Part shown: positions 36,140 through 47,884 of the stretch, piece by piece
How positions within the stretch are numbered: position 1 is the first letter of the stretch
Layout: every line of letters starts with the position of its first letter
DNA from: Gymnorhina tibicen
Taxonomy: Eukaryota > Chordata > Aves > Passeriformes > Artamidae
Assembly: GCA_013399875.1 (NCBI GenBank)
Contig: VXAZ01008185.1
Coordinates: forward strand, 631 to 64,630
DNA: 64,000 nt
Direction of reading: 5' to 3'
Position numbers and translations under genes: made by a program
The notes under the pieces: generated by a model
Told to the model about the DNA's origin: nothing
The model's input: only the letters and a program-made list of their open reading frames with translations
Databases searched by the model: none

Positions 36140-36800
36140 ACAAGCTATTGGGTCAGAGAATTCCTTCAGGGTTTGGCCCATATCCTCCCATTCCCCACAC
36201 CACTCAGGATTTTCCATGCTTGGGTCAGGTGTCTCATCAGTCACCCTGGAAATCTGAGCTCTCATTCTAGACAAGCTACAAACCATACAGAGGAGGCTTA
36301 CCAGGTAAAATACCAGGAAGGCGGTCTCTTTAACATCCAGGGGAAACTGAACATTCTCAAAAGATAATGTATCAAATTTAAAGGTGAAGGAGATGAAAGG
36401 CTGGGAAACCCCGTCTCCTCCTCCTCCTCTAAAAAACTGGGTGCAATTACTAATAAACCCCCAAAAAAGGTTACTGAAACTAGGGCTGGGATTAGGACGG
36501 AGAAACCACAGATCATACACACTTTGAACAACTGTCAGTACCTCTGTTAAGTTGTTAAATCATTATCACTGAGCACAGCAAAATAGAAACCTGGATTCGT
36601 GCCCCTGCTCTGTAAAAGTTACATACCAGGGACAAAACCGGAGCAACCTGTGGATAAGCAAACAGGCCTAGGAACGAGAAAGACAGCAGCACCTCAACCC
36701 AGAGAGACAATATGAACTCAAGCAACATGGCGACTACTTTACCCCAACACAAAGTAATTAAAACCAAACCAAAATGTAATTAGTACAGTTTTTTTCACTT
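36140..36800 (-). pseudogene. Retroelement internal region with unidentified hydrophobic open frames
   Basis: The minus strand carries a 70-codon frame (36767-36555) rich in Leu, Val and Phe. Overlapping frames at 36531-36298 and 36520-36098 follow. The 140-codon one has a probable membrane segment (AFLVFYLVSLLCMVCSL) followed by an acidic tail (ENPEWCGEWEDMG) and runs through the LTR-like end. I recognise none as Gag, Pro, Pol or Env. They could be leader DNA, a leader-encoded small protein, or an env relic. Confidence 0.35.
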
Positions 36801-36808
36801 TTGTCCGA

Positions 36809-36826
36809 GCCTCACATTGGGCACCA
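36809..36826 (-). other. Primer-binding site resembling tRNA-Lys (betaretrovirus type)
   Basis: Minus strand TGGTGCCCAATGTGAGGC. It differs from the lysine-tRNA site TGGCGCCCAACGTGGGGC at three positions, all C-to-T or G-to-A. It lies 9 nt after the LTR end, a longer spacer than the usual 0-3 nt. Confidence 0.65.
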
Positions 36827-36835
36827 CTAATTATT

Positions 36836-37423
36836 TGTCCCAGTTTGAGACAAATTCAGAGGATCGTCTGAAATGAACGTCCTCTGATAGACGGCAGGTT
36901 ACAGCCGCCCCTCCCCCACGAGGTTCGGGAAGAAATTCCTTTAAGGAAAGTGAAGGAAAAAACCCATTTATTTAACAAACACAGGGGAAAAGAATAATGC
37001 TAAATAATAAAACCTCTCTCTGTGGAGAGAAACCTGGGAAGATTTTAGAGTCCTTTCTTGGCATGTGGTCTGTCTTTCTCCTCTTTGGAGCTGGGTTGGT
37101 ATAGGCCCCCTCCAGGCCTCGGTGGAAAGTTCTCCCAGTGAGTTCTGGTGTTCTGAACAGTTCCAGAAGAGAAGAAGAAGAAAGCCAAAGTCCCAGGAAA
37201 AAAAAAACTTAACCCTCTGTCTCTCTCCGGAGAAACAAAGCCCAAAGCTGGCTGGAAAGCAGGAAGGTGCCTTCCTCTGCTCTGCAGCAGCAGCAGCAAC
37301 CTCTGTTTTGAATACAGCGCCATTCCACCACCTTCCACCCCCCTCTCTCTTAAAGGTACAGGGTTCAGGTCTGGGCATAGAGCAGGTGACATGGGATACA
37401 CATCATAAAGTCACTCCAAGACA
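36836..37423 (-). repeat. 5' LTR of the minus-strand retroelement
   Basis: The 588-bp LTR runs from TGTCTTGGAGTG to TTTGTCTCAAACTGGGACA. A poly(A) signal AATAAA, read as TTAAATAAATGGG on the minus strand, lies at about 36964-36976, roughly 130 bp before the end. It contains a CAG/CTG-rich stretch (about 37284-37300). The 118- to 136-codon frames across it are fortuitous. Confidence 0.75.
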
Positions 37424-37434
37424 TGGTGTTAGCA

Positions 37435-40400
37435 CACACACAGTACATTACATGTTTCTATGCTTGTAACACAGACAATCCCATCATCAAGATGATATCA
37501 TCAATAACCTGTGAGAAAACATCAAGACTTTGGCAGTTACCCACCAAAACAACAGAACAATAGGATGATAATAGTATTTAGTGACTTAACCACAGAGTTT
37601 TGAATAAACACAGTAGCAGTAGTAAAGATTTGGAAACACAAATCTTAGCAAGTGTTAACAATCAGAAGCTCAACTGGGCAACCCCAAGAGTGTCTATTCT
37701 GACCAGCAATAAGCAACAAAGCCAGTCCTGATCTGTCCTAATTTACTGATCCTAATTTGATGAAACTGACTTAGGTGGTTAATACATTCTGCAATCATGT
37801 TTTGATTTTGCTATGCAGTCATACCAAAAATTGAATGAGAAACTTCAAATGACAGGAGAGGCACAGTAAGATGTCCCAGTAGGTACTCCTGAGTTCCATA
37901 TTAATGCCTTTTATTTAATATCAATATCACAAGCATTCAATACCAAAAGAACACGATCCATCAACATGTATCAGATAAAAGCTTTTTATATCCAAAAAGA
38001 AAGAGGGAGATATTTCTTCAAATGTGCCACTCTTGATATGCTTTAAATGGTGCCTAACATCTAATGCTTAAAAACTGCTTCTGGGGCTATTCCACAGATC
38101 TGGACAACAGATCAAAGCCCATCTCATAGCTTCAAAAGTCAAATTGAGAAAAATCAATTTTATGACCCCCAAATGAAACTACTGATAGGTCAGCAAACAT
38201 TACAAATGCTTCCAAAGCACTAGAACTTGAAAGAAAAATTAGACACGTGATTTTGTACAAAGATACTGTATCTCATTATTGCCTTGAGACACTACAGAAA
38301 GTAAGTCATAAGCTGCATGCAGAATTACTCTATTTCACCACCTCAGAAATGTTGTTTTTGATTGGGAAGAGATAAGCTGTTTCAATAAGACAGATGTGCC
38401 TATGTTACAAACTGCTCTACAGCACTTTGTTCTTGGAAGGTCCTTCATCTCTTATTCTCTGCTGGAATATAGTGTAACTATTTCATATAATTTAGATTTC
38501 TCTCCTGATGCTTGCCAAGCAATTTCCTTTGATGCAAAGGGAGAAGAGTGACAACTGCTAATATATTTCTCTACTAATATATTTCTTTCCTTCCAGTCCA
38601 GATATAGTCTTGCTCTGTTAGTTTCACAAAGTTTTCCAGGGTGTCAATTACACTAAATCTGGAAGCCTTCTAAATTTTTCTTGATAGCTATTTTACTCTA
38701 TGGAAGGTTTTTTTACTTTCAGTGCTACTGTTGCTGATAAAGGTATTAACCTGCTAAGATATTTGTCCTTTTTGCAGGGACAGCTGATCAATTGATTTCT
38801 TTGATGTTAAATTCAAATCATTCCCTCACAAGAGGAACACTAGAAGGAAACAAATAGTTTTTAATTCATATTGTATGCAATTGAAAAGCTTTTAACAATC
38901 TCTGCTTGTCTGCTTGGCATATAGATAAAAAAAATCTCCCAAGAAGAGGTAAAATTTTCCTTGGTGAAAGAGTCCATTTTGTGTCATATCAGAAGTCAAA
39001 CTTTTAGGATGCAAGTGAAAAGGAGCACTCACAGAATATTTCTTCACAGATGCTGACAGTAGCTGGGTTGTTACTGTGAAGGGACAAATATGTCTTCCAC
39101 AAGTCATGATGCTCTTACTTTCATAATTTTGTTATTTGAAATGCTTTTCATATTGGCAAATGCAGGATGAATCACTTTCTGTAGTAACTGATATTCCCCA
39201 GATATTTCGTTTCAGTCGCCATAACTATCTAGACTGTTTGCAACCCTTTTACTTGAACTATAATTTTTCATATCTAAAAGTAATGCTGAAGTTTTATTAC
39301 ATTGATGTGAATAATTTCAGAACAACTGGAAGGTATACTACTAAATCTGCATGGAAATATATTAAGCTTGACCAGAACATATGAAATATTTAAATAAAAA
39401 ACTTTGAACATTTTAGTCTGTAGGATCCTATTACCATTCTATTTATTGAATATAGCTGTTCCTCATACTGAAGCTCTTAGGCAGCATTTTTAATCCATAC
39501 AATATGGTTACTGTAGGCTATATCAATCTGCCCCATATTCAGGGCAGTGAGAATTCTGTCATCTCTTTGAGGTCTAGAAGATACGGGGGACCCTTTTGTT
39601 AACTTTAAAAAAAATTCTTTACATAAAGTTATAATCTTCATACTTTTTAACACTTTTTAGTCTGGCAATCATATGTTGATATTTGTTAATCATCAATGAA
39701 AAGTTTTACATCTATCCAGTGACAAGTCATATGCTTTCTTTTAGAATAGTTCCATTTATGTGTGCTATGACTTCAGAAATGGCTTAAACTCTATTTAATT
39801 ACTTTTTTCCTTAAGACCTTTACTGAAGCCCTGCCCCCCCTTTTTTCTTTCCTGAAACTGCTGAACTTTCTTCAGAAGTATCTGAAAGTAATGTACCGTG
39901 AATTTTACCATGATTCTTTAATACACTGTTTGGGAAGGAGTTGATAACTGTTTGGACATCATGATGTCTCAGGTGTGTAGTGAAATACAGCTAGATTAAC
40001 TCTTGTTGAATGTCAAAGCCTGCCGCATTTTTTTCAATCTTACTATTGTTTTTTGCGATCCATTATTTCTGTCCTGCTACCAAAAATGCCTTAAAATATC
40101 ACAAATCTCTCTCTTTTCAGTAAGCTGATTAGATTGGAGAGTACTGACAGGGGTTTGGGGCTTTTTTTGCCATTTTGGAGTCTGAGACACAGATTCTTTT
40201 TAGCATTGTGATCATTCACTGCCATAGTGAATGGCACTGTCCAACTGCTTCAGTTCTAATTTCCTCAGTTTCTTTCTGCATAAGATAATTAGACCTTAAA
40301 ATGTCACTTCAGCAGCTTGCTAGCCTTCCTGTCCTATATGTGATTATAGATTTATCTAGGCATAATTTTTTTCATTATTGCATACATCTTTTATTCCACT

Positions 40401-43400
40401 TACACTTGAAATAACACAGAAGATTGACCTACGTTTTTCTGTGGTTTACAGGAATATTCTCAGGGATATTTTTTTGCAGAGGAAAGCATATTCTACCTAG
40501 CTAGTCCAAACATGGTTTTTAAAAAGCTTGAGAGCTCATTTCATTCTTTATACTCAAAGCATCCACACAGCAGATGCAGAGCTTTTTTCTTTATCTTCCA
40601 GCAAATATGACCAACTAGCTATGTTCTTTTCCTCATCATTATTATTTCCTCTTCTTATATTCCTCATCATTTCCAGAGCTGATTGCTTGGGTGCTAGCGG
40701 AGCAGAATTCCAACCTTCCTCAGTTTTGAGCTTACCAGGAAGCATGAAGATACTCATAGGTGAAAGAAAAAGGACAGAAACAGGGCATCTTCAGTATATA
40801 TTATTAGCAAAGTAGCCTTAACTACCTAGACAGTGGACACATAAAAATTAATGAAAATTTTCATTTTTTGGTGATTTGAAGATTCTAAAAAATTAACAAG
40901 GATCATTTTTACTTAGAAGAAACTGAAAAGTATGCATAATGTGCAGAATAAAAATGGTTCTTTTAGACATTTTGCCATTTCTCTGTCAAATTATGTCTAA
41001 TTCATCCCATTTTCTTGTGTGGTAACATACACATTTATACTCAGTTCAGTTTAAACTGACACCACCAATTTACTGTGTACAGTCTCCTTACACAACAAAT
41101 GGTATGGCAGAAAAAAGAGAATGCCTTATCTATGGGACTTCAATGTACTGGGATGCTTTTTTCCTATCATCTTCTGATGCAGTTTTATATGGTATATATG
41201 GTATTCTGAGCAGGGACTGGAATGAAGGTATCTAGTTTCAAGGGAAGTGCTCTAATCAAGTTATTTATACCTTATTTCTTGTATGTGGTTCTAGAACCCT
41301 TGAAAACATTGTTTTAGTTGAAAACATATCCCAAATGCATCAATTCCAGTGCTATAACTGAAAAAATCTAATATTTTCATAGCGCAGATGAGTGTCTTGA
41401 CCTCCAGGGTACCAAAATAGGGCACCAGTTATTCCTGAAATTTATCAAAGAAATAAAAAATCCAAAATAAATTAAGGTGGAACTATGATGAAACTGCCCT
41501 ACAGAGCATCTAGGAAAGGGCATTAATAATAAAACTATTAATAAAACTCCCAAATGCAAAATTGTATCAATATTGTACAGGTACATCAAAGTGAAATATT
41601 ACTGTCTCCATACATTAGTCAAAAGTAATTGTTCTAAAAACCCCACAACTCACAACTATGCACATTAAGAGTTTAAAAGTATACATTATAAACTAGAGTG
41701 ATAAATAGGTTGCTTACTAATGTTGGTAATTAGCAATAGGAAACTTTCACTGGGCATTTTTTATTTATTGACTCCTAGATCCTTAAGGAAGAGCAGAGTG
41801 CATCAGAAAATCTAGTGCCATGAGGAACAAACTACTACGACTACACAGAACAATGCAACACTAAAAAAATATCTTTTTTGAGTTTCACTAAACTTGGAAA
41901 GTAGGCAGAGTCTCAGGGAATCATATTCTTTGTATGCTTAATATAGTTTCCATTATAATTTCATTAAAATTACAGAATCATTATCACCACTTTGTAAGGA
42001 CAATAAAGAATAAAAAGTTTGTATATTGATAGATTTAAACACCCTCCAAGCAGACAAGAACAAGTATACAACATATGCAAACCATATAATTTATAGTAAA
42101 TTTGGATATAATGCGGCAAGGAAGAAAAAGTCAGTTCTGTTAGCTAATATATAAATCTGATGCCAAACATACCCAAGGTGAACCCCTTTGTTATGGGGAA
42201 AAAGTCATCAACAAAACATCGCATTCCTCCTATCAAAAAAGCTGGGATGCTGATCACTTTGCCTAACTCTTTCTTTCATGGAGGAATAGCACCGTTGACT
42301 TCAGAACCCAGACATGCAGTAGAAGGGTGAGCACATCAGCTTAAGTCACAGATACTAGAAAGCTTGTGTGTATAAATTTCAATAGTTTCACTACAGGGCA
42401 TAAGCAGCAATAATTGGATAATTTGATTATATGTGTAAGTATCTTCTTACCTAGACTGATTTTTTTTTTTAAATCAAACTGCTAGGACTTTAATTAAATG
42501 AATCACAAATTCTTGGTTTCACACACAGTACTTTTCTGTAGCTCAAAGAAATTGCACAGACTGCTTCGTCTGGTAACCTTGCCCTGGAGGCTTTGCTATT
42601 AGATCTCAGTGCAGCAACTGATGGAGAATGCAGGTGACCTAGGCTGTAACTCAGATGCAACGGCATTTATTTACCAAGCTACTAGATGCAATCCTTGTAT
42701 ATTAAGCTCTTTTTTTTAAAAGAGCTGTAAGTGCTTTATTATTCAAATTTACATTTTGCCAGAAGGTTCAGACTCTCCTTTCCTGAGACACATCTGGACT
42801 ATCAATTGCTTCAATTATTTGTTTGAAGCTTCATTTCCTGATACAGATACTTATGTCTACTCCAATTCTGTATATCCTTGCCTCTCAGACCTGCATCTCT
42901 TAGTGAAGAGAATTAATTTTCAAACTCCCAGTTTGAACTTCAAGATCATGCTTTAAAGACCATGCCAATCGAAGTAAAAACATTTCTATTGTTTTAATCA
43001 CAAAGAACAATATTTTAAAATATATCAACCAGTAGGAAAGGAAAACAAAATTCCAGTAAAATTTTCAATTTTCAGTATCACAAAGCATAATTAATTCTAT
43101 TGGGACCTAGCACACTCTTGAGGTAAGATAGAAAAGATAGAAGAAACACAGTTAACATAATCTAGTTGTAGATGGAGTTAAGGGAAAAGGAGCTAGCTTT
43201 TTAAGTGCCAGAACAGAAAATGAATCATTTTACTCCACACAAGTTGCAAGAGAAAATTAGAAATTTTTCAATTAGAAAAACCATAAGAGCTTGTAAGAAA
43301 GCAGTTCTTCCATGAACACAAATGAACAAGAATTATGGCTCTGAGATATGGAAGTTTTTAAATTTTTTTCCTTTGATCTCACTGTACCATTTTTCCACAT

Positions 43401-44375
43401 ACAATGAAAAAAAAAAAAAAGAAAAAAGCCTTCATTATTATGAAAGAAGCTTTTCCAATATGGAGAAATAAAGGACTGTTTGAAGAAGCATTGAAAACAG
43501 AGTTCCAATAGATGTGACGTTCCCCCTCAGTTTAGAATCTTTGCTGGGGGTCATTTAAACAAATCATCTTTCAGTGTCCATCTTGCTGCTAGACACAAAT
43601 ACAGACACTAGGATGAAGACTGCAAGGTATCTGGGTATTCTGAACAACTTTGTATAGTTTGCTGTCATAAGGCTACATATGCCATTTTTTTCTGTCAGAG
43701 GAGCCAGTATTCAGTAAGCTAACATGGATACTGAAAGATAACTGGAAATTTGAGCATGAGTCTCTACATGGCAAAATTTATTTTAATTTTCATAGTTTTC
43801 TGCACCTTTTTGGGTAGAAGAAATGCTCTTTCCAGTAAAGAGTAAAAAGCACAGTTGAAACCCCAGCAGAGTGACAACTGGAAACTAGCAGTAAAACATT
43901 AGGCATCATCCATCTTTTCTTCTTGAACCCACTCAGCTTACCACAAGATAAGCAGAAGCATGAGTTCTTTGCAGTATTGAGGACCACAAAAAGAGACCAT
44001 AGTAATGGAACATTATGCATTAATAATCATTGTAAAGATACTTAAGATTTGTAGTAAAAAACTTTGTTTCTAACCTATTACAATTATTTATTTTTTTATT
44101 AGCTCTATTTTCCTTGAGAAATGCAATCAACATATATAGAATCTAGCAATAAGATTTGTAGATAGGGTGAATAACATTAGACTAATTTATAAAACCAACA
44201 AAATCAAAACAGAAGCTCTCCTTCAGCTCTGTAACAGAAACTGCAACTTCAAAGTTAAACAGAAATTGAGAAAAAATCTGAAAATTTTATTTGATACATA
44301 CCAATTACACCATCTCAGAAAGAAAAGACGGCTAGCTAATTGTGAAGCAAAAATGTTAAAGACAGGTGAGCGGTA
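37435..44375. other. AT-rich unique intronic DNA, nothing recognised
   Basis: No transposon tail, exon or RNA gene was recognised. There are short poly-T and poly-A runs (for example 42463, 43407). The 60-95 codon frames (for example 40528-40815) show no protein resemblance. Confidence 0.5.
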
Positions 44376-44377
44376 AC

Positions 44378-44446
44378 TATTATTCACTTAATAATATTAT
44401 TCACTTAAGTGAATATTCACTTTAAGTGAATATTATTCACTTAAAG
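44378..44446. repeat. Palindromic TTCACTTAA repeat cluster
   Basis: ATTCACTTAAGTGAAT (44399-44414) is a perfect 16-bp palindrome. It is surrounded by three more forward or inverted TATTCACTT modules, forming an AT-rich multi-hairpin block. It is similar in style to the 35.4-kb array but different in sequence. Confidence 0.7.
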
Positions 44447-44567
44447 ATTTATTAACCTCTTAAGAAGTATATAATTTTGAATCATGCAATATTTGACAGT
44501 TCAGCTGTCAACTGACAGCAACTAATAATAACATTGATGGAAGTCAGAACAAAGTACTGCAGCTAAA

Positions 44568-44955
44568 CATAGAATAGAATCAAAAAATCATTAAGGTAGC
44601 AAAAGATCCCTAAGATCATTGAGTCCAACACTTAACCCAGCACTGCCAAGTCCACCACTAAACAATGTCTCTAAGTGCCACATCTTCATGTCTTCTCAAT
44701 ATTACTTTCCAGGTATGCTGATTCAACCACTTCTCTGGACAGCCTGTTGCAGGACTTGACAACTTTTTTGGTGAAGTTTCGCTCATATGCAATACAAACC
44801 TGCCCTGGTCCAATTTGAGGCTGTTTCCCCTTGTTCTATCACTTCTTACTTGGGAGAAGAGACTGACCCCCACCTCACTACACCTTCCTTTCAGGTAGCT
44901 GTACAGAGTGATAAGGTGTCCCCTAAATCTCCTTTCAGACTAAGCAACTTCCTGA
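44568..44955 (-). mobile_element. CR1 retroposon fragment, reverse orientation
   Basis: The tail ATAGAATAGAATCA is followed by GATCATTGAGTCCAACAC. The minus-strand frame 44873-44658 reads GVSLFSQVRSDRTRGNSLKL, the C-terminal end of the CR1 ORF2 protein. It is 5'-truncated with later frameshifts. Confidence 0.87.
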
Positions 44956-44959
44956 TAGT

Positions 44960-46255
44960 TTTTAATTTTACTGGTTAGAAACATTTAGCTCAATTTTTCT
45001 GTCCTTTTTTTCGTATCGAATTCTCTACAAATTTACATGGAAATGGTTTCTAGTAAGGTGTATGGACAACATTTACATTTCTGGGACACTTTTTTCTGTG
45101 TAAAAGAACTCTAGTGCAATGAAAAATTACTTGGTACTCATCCATCTATCAAGAGCTCTCTTGGTGAATTTATGAGATTACTGAAAACAATGAAAACTCC
45201 AGCTGATCATATACTATATTTTGCATTTTATGTGCCCAAGTACTTGCAATCTCACATTTTATTTTCCAGTACAAAATAGCCACAGTTCTAAGTTACTCTT
45301 CGAAGTCTTGAGTATAGTGATTCTACTCTGAATTACACTTTCTTTTTCAAAAGAAAAGATGGTCTTCCAATAGATGATTGACTTAGGTGGATTGAAGAGA
45401 CTACTTAGTCTACCTAATTCAAACTGTGTTTTATTATAAACTCATTGCCAAATTACTGAAAATATTTACGCAACAAATCAGTACATTAGATAAGAGTGAG
45501 GGAATTCAGATAGTCTCATAAACAATTGTGAAACAAGAGAAGATAAACTCATTTAAACTCATTGAGCAAATTACTTTCTATGAATTATTTCCTTTATTCC
45601 TGAAAAAAATGAGCTCTAAAATTTCAGGTTTATGTGATCAGTCACCTTTTACTTTTTATTTATCAATCACAATACTTTGAGCTAGTAATAAAAGAAGGAA
45701 GAAATTAATCTTATGGTTACTGGTAAAATCACAACTTCAAAAAATCTCAACAAAAGATCCTCAGGGTTATATAGCATTGCCACAAAAGAAAACTGCCAAG
45801 ATGCATAGGCAGAGCATGCAATCAGAAAAATCTAATTTCCAAAATTAAGCCAGATTGTAAGTGACATAATAAAAACACTGATGTCAGACACTAGAGTTTG
45901 CAATAATAAAGGGTCTTAGAAAGGATTAAAGAGGCTATAAGAGATTATCAAACTAATCACAGCTGATATTGGCACAAATCAGATATCAGAGGCCATATAT
46001 TAAAATCTTTAGATACGTCTTCTTCAGAAACATGAAGTCCTAATATCTCAAAAAATAAACAGAAAAATGTATATACATAATAAAAACCAGCATTTTGAAA
46101 ACCTGGTGAGGTGCCAGTGGAAAATGCACTTTGAGGCCAGTTCAATGCTGAATAAAAGGAGGGTTCCCAGCATCTGAAAGGACATAAGACTTATTTGCTA
46201 TCTGTATGCATCTTTTTATTCTGTCCTATTAAAATAGTTATTTTATCATGTCCTT
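44960..46255. other. AT-rich intronic DNA, nothing recognised
   Basis: No repeat or exon seen. Confidence 0.5.
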
Positions 46256-46261
46256 TGTTGT

Positions 46262-46733
46262 CAGGCATTTCTTACTGAGATCCAGAAAAAACACATTCAC
46301 CCTCTCCCTGCATCCTCCAGATGGGTTGCAAAACAACTTTCATCCCAAGGAGCATTAGCAGGCAACCAGAATATCAAACTCAAGAGCACCTACATAAAAA
46401 ACTCTGAACGTTCAGTTGTCAGTTTTCTTCAGATTGTCAATGAACAGAATCTACTACTGAAAGAATATGGAATAAATTTCAAAGAAGTTTACATATATTT
46501 TTAAAAATTAAAAAAGTGAAAAAGGCAAAAAATGTGCAATTAGCCAAAAGAATTGTAAAAAGCCAATGCCAAAAAAATGGTTCCATGCACAATTTTTTAG
46601 TGAATTTGCCAGTTTCAACAGCTAAGAAGAAAAAGAGAGAATGCACTCATAAAGATATAGATTCTGTGAAGATCAAAAGCGTATTGAGTAACCGCATAGT
46701 GAATTCAGAAAAAACAAAATTAGAGCAATGACA
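46262..46733 (+). pseudogene. Possible degraded coding sequence of unknown family
   Basis: After an acceptor-like TTTGTTGTCAG (ending 46264) about 80 codons are open in one frame, ending at 46502, and include ALAGNQNIKLKSTYIKN and VVSFLQIVNEQNLLLKEYG. A neighbouring frame then runs 46516-46731 and is Lys-rich (STAKKKKREC). One frameshift would join them. I recognise no family. A-rich DNA alone can produce Lys-rich frames, so this may be chance. No clear donor or poly(A) tail was seen. Confidence 0.2.
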
Positions 46734-46739
46734 GAGCTA

Positions 46740-47650
46740 GATGACAGTTAAAACCTGTTTTCAAAACTACTGGAAGTGTTGACATCTAAAATCTTAACAG
46801 TAACTACAGCTCAGTGACAAAATAACTTTTGCTCAAATAAAGATTAAGTTTGCTTAAAAGTGATGCAAAGAGAAATTACACCTCAATAACTGTAATAATA
46901 TATTTTTGTATTTTTTTCCCACGTTTTCTCTTTTAACCCTGGAAGAAAAGGGTCATTATCTATCACACCAATCTATAAACTGGATTAGACATAATGAAAC
47001 TGAAGACAAATGGAATCAGAGTAAAATATTCTCACATAGGGACAAAGACTAAATGAAAATAAAATGTTAGCAATTATCACTATGTGATAGATGTATTTCC
47101 ATACCATTTCTGTAGCTTTCTGAAAATAGTCTGCCAGAATATTCCTCCAAGCTCTGCAGTTTTCTGTTTCAGTGGAATAATTATCTTCAAATATTTCTAT
47201 GTGCATAAGATGCATTTAAGATTTTTAAAGGTACAGATAACAATAACCTTGAGCTTCTCATTTTGAAGTGGTGTTGTACAATGACATCAGCAGATCCTGT
47301 ACTTTTACTATGGCTTCTAGTGCTATGAATTTGCAATTACACCATTAACAGTAGAACAGTAATGCACATTTTTCAAAGATTCGAAAGTCATATAGATAAG
47401 GTAATCTCAGAAAACAAAGAAGTTACCCTTTCTCTGGCTTGCTTTATTTTCACTTATAGGAAAAAACTGATCCACAAGGGAAGTATTAGTAAAATTTTAT
47501 GCTGCTTAACACCTTAGCATTTCTGCATTCTAAGGAATAAACACAGTAACATGACTGTAAATATTTGGTGTTGAGAAACAAATTATTGTGAAAATCAAAT
47601 ACATGACCACAAGTCTTTGCTCCAAGGCAAATGCAGCACGAAGTTCCAAC
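46740..47650. other. AT-rich intronic DNA, nothing recognised
   Basis: No repeat or exon seen. Confidence 0.5.
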
Positions 47651-47658
47651 TAATTTTA

Positions 47659-47876
47659 GAGAATGACAGAATATGCTGAGTTGGAAGGGACCTACAAGGA
47701 TCTTCGAGTCCAACTCTCAGCCCTGCCCAGGACGATTCCCAAGAGTCATACCATGTGCCTGAGAGCATTGTGTAAACGTTTCTTGAACTCTGTCAGGCTT
47801 GGTGCTGTGACCACTTCCTAATTGAAGAACATCCCAGTGCCCAAACTGGAAGAAAATCTTCCCCTAACATTGCACA
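47659..47876 (-). mobile_element. CR1 fragment, reverse orientation
   Basis: GAATGACAGAATATGCTGAG, TTGGAAGGGACCTACAAGGA and TCTTCGAGTCCAACTC are followed by GCTTGGTGCTGTGACCACTT and CTTCCCCTAACATTGCAC. This is a truncated reverse-complement CR1 3' region. Confidence 0.87.
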
Positions 47877-47884
47877 AGCAGTGA

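Larger units (their letters stand above)
36126..37423 (-). mobile_element. Deleted endogenous retrovirus with LTR, Lys-type PBS and partial 3' end
   Basis: On the minus strand the element starts TGTCTTGG (37423) and ends CCAGGACA (36126), an inverted terminal match. The direct repeat TGGTG flanks both ends (36121-36125 and 37424-37428). Inside are a 5' LTR, a primer-binding site resembling the tRNA-Lys type, and about 650 bp of internal DNA with hydrophobic open frames. Only the last few tens of bases look like an LTR end; a full 3' LTR is missing. An internal deletion removing gag, pol, env and most of the 3' LTR would explain this. The target duplication says both outer ends are original. 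Confidence 0.75.

Noticed and set aside
36968..37469. Overlapping frames of 118-136 codons on both strands
   Set aside because: They lie within the LTR, overlap each other in several frames and have no recognisable product.
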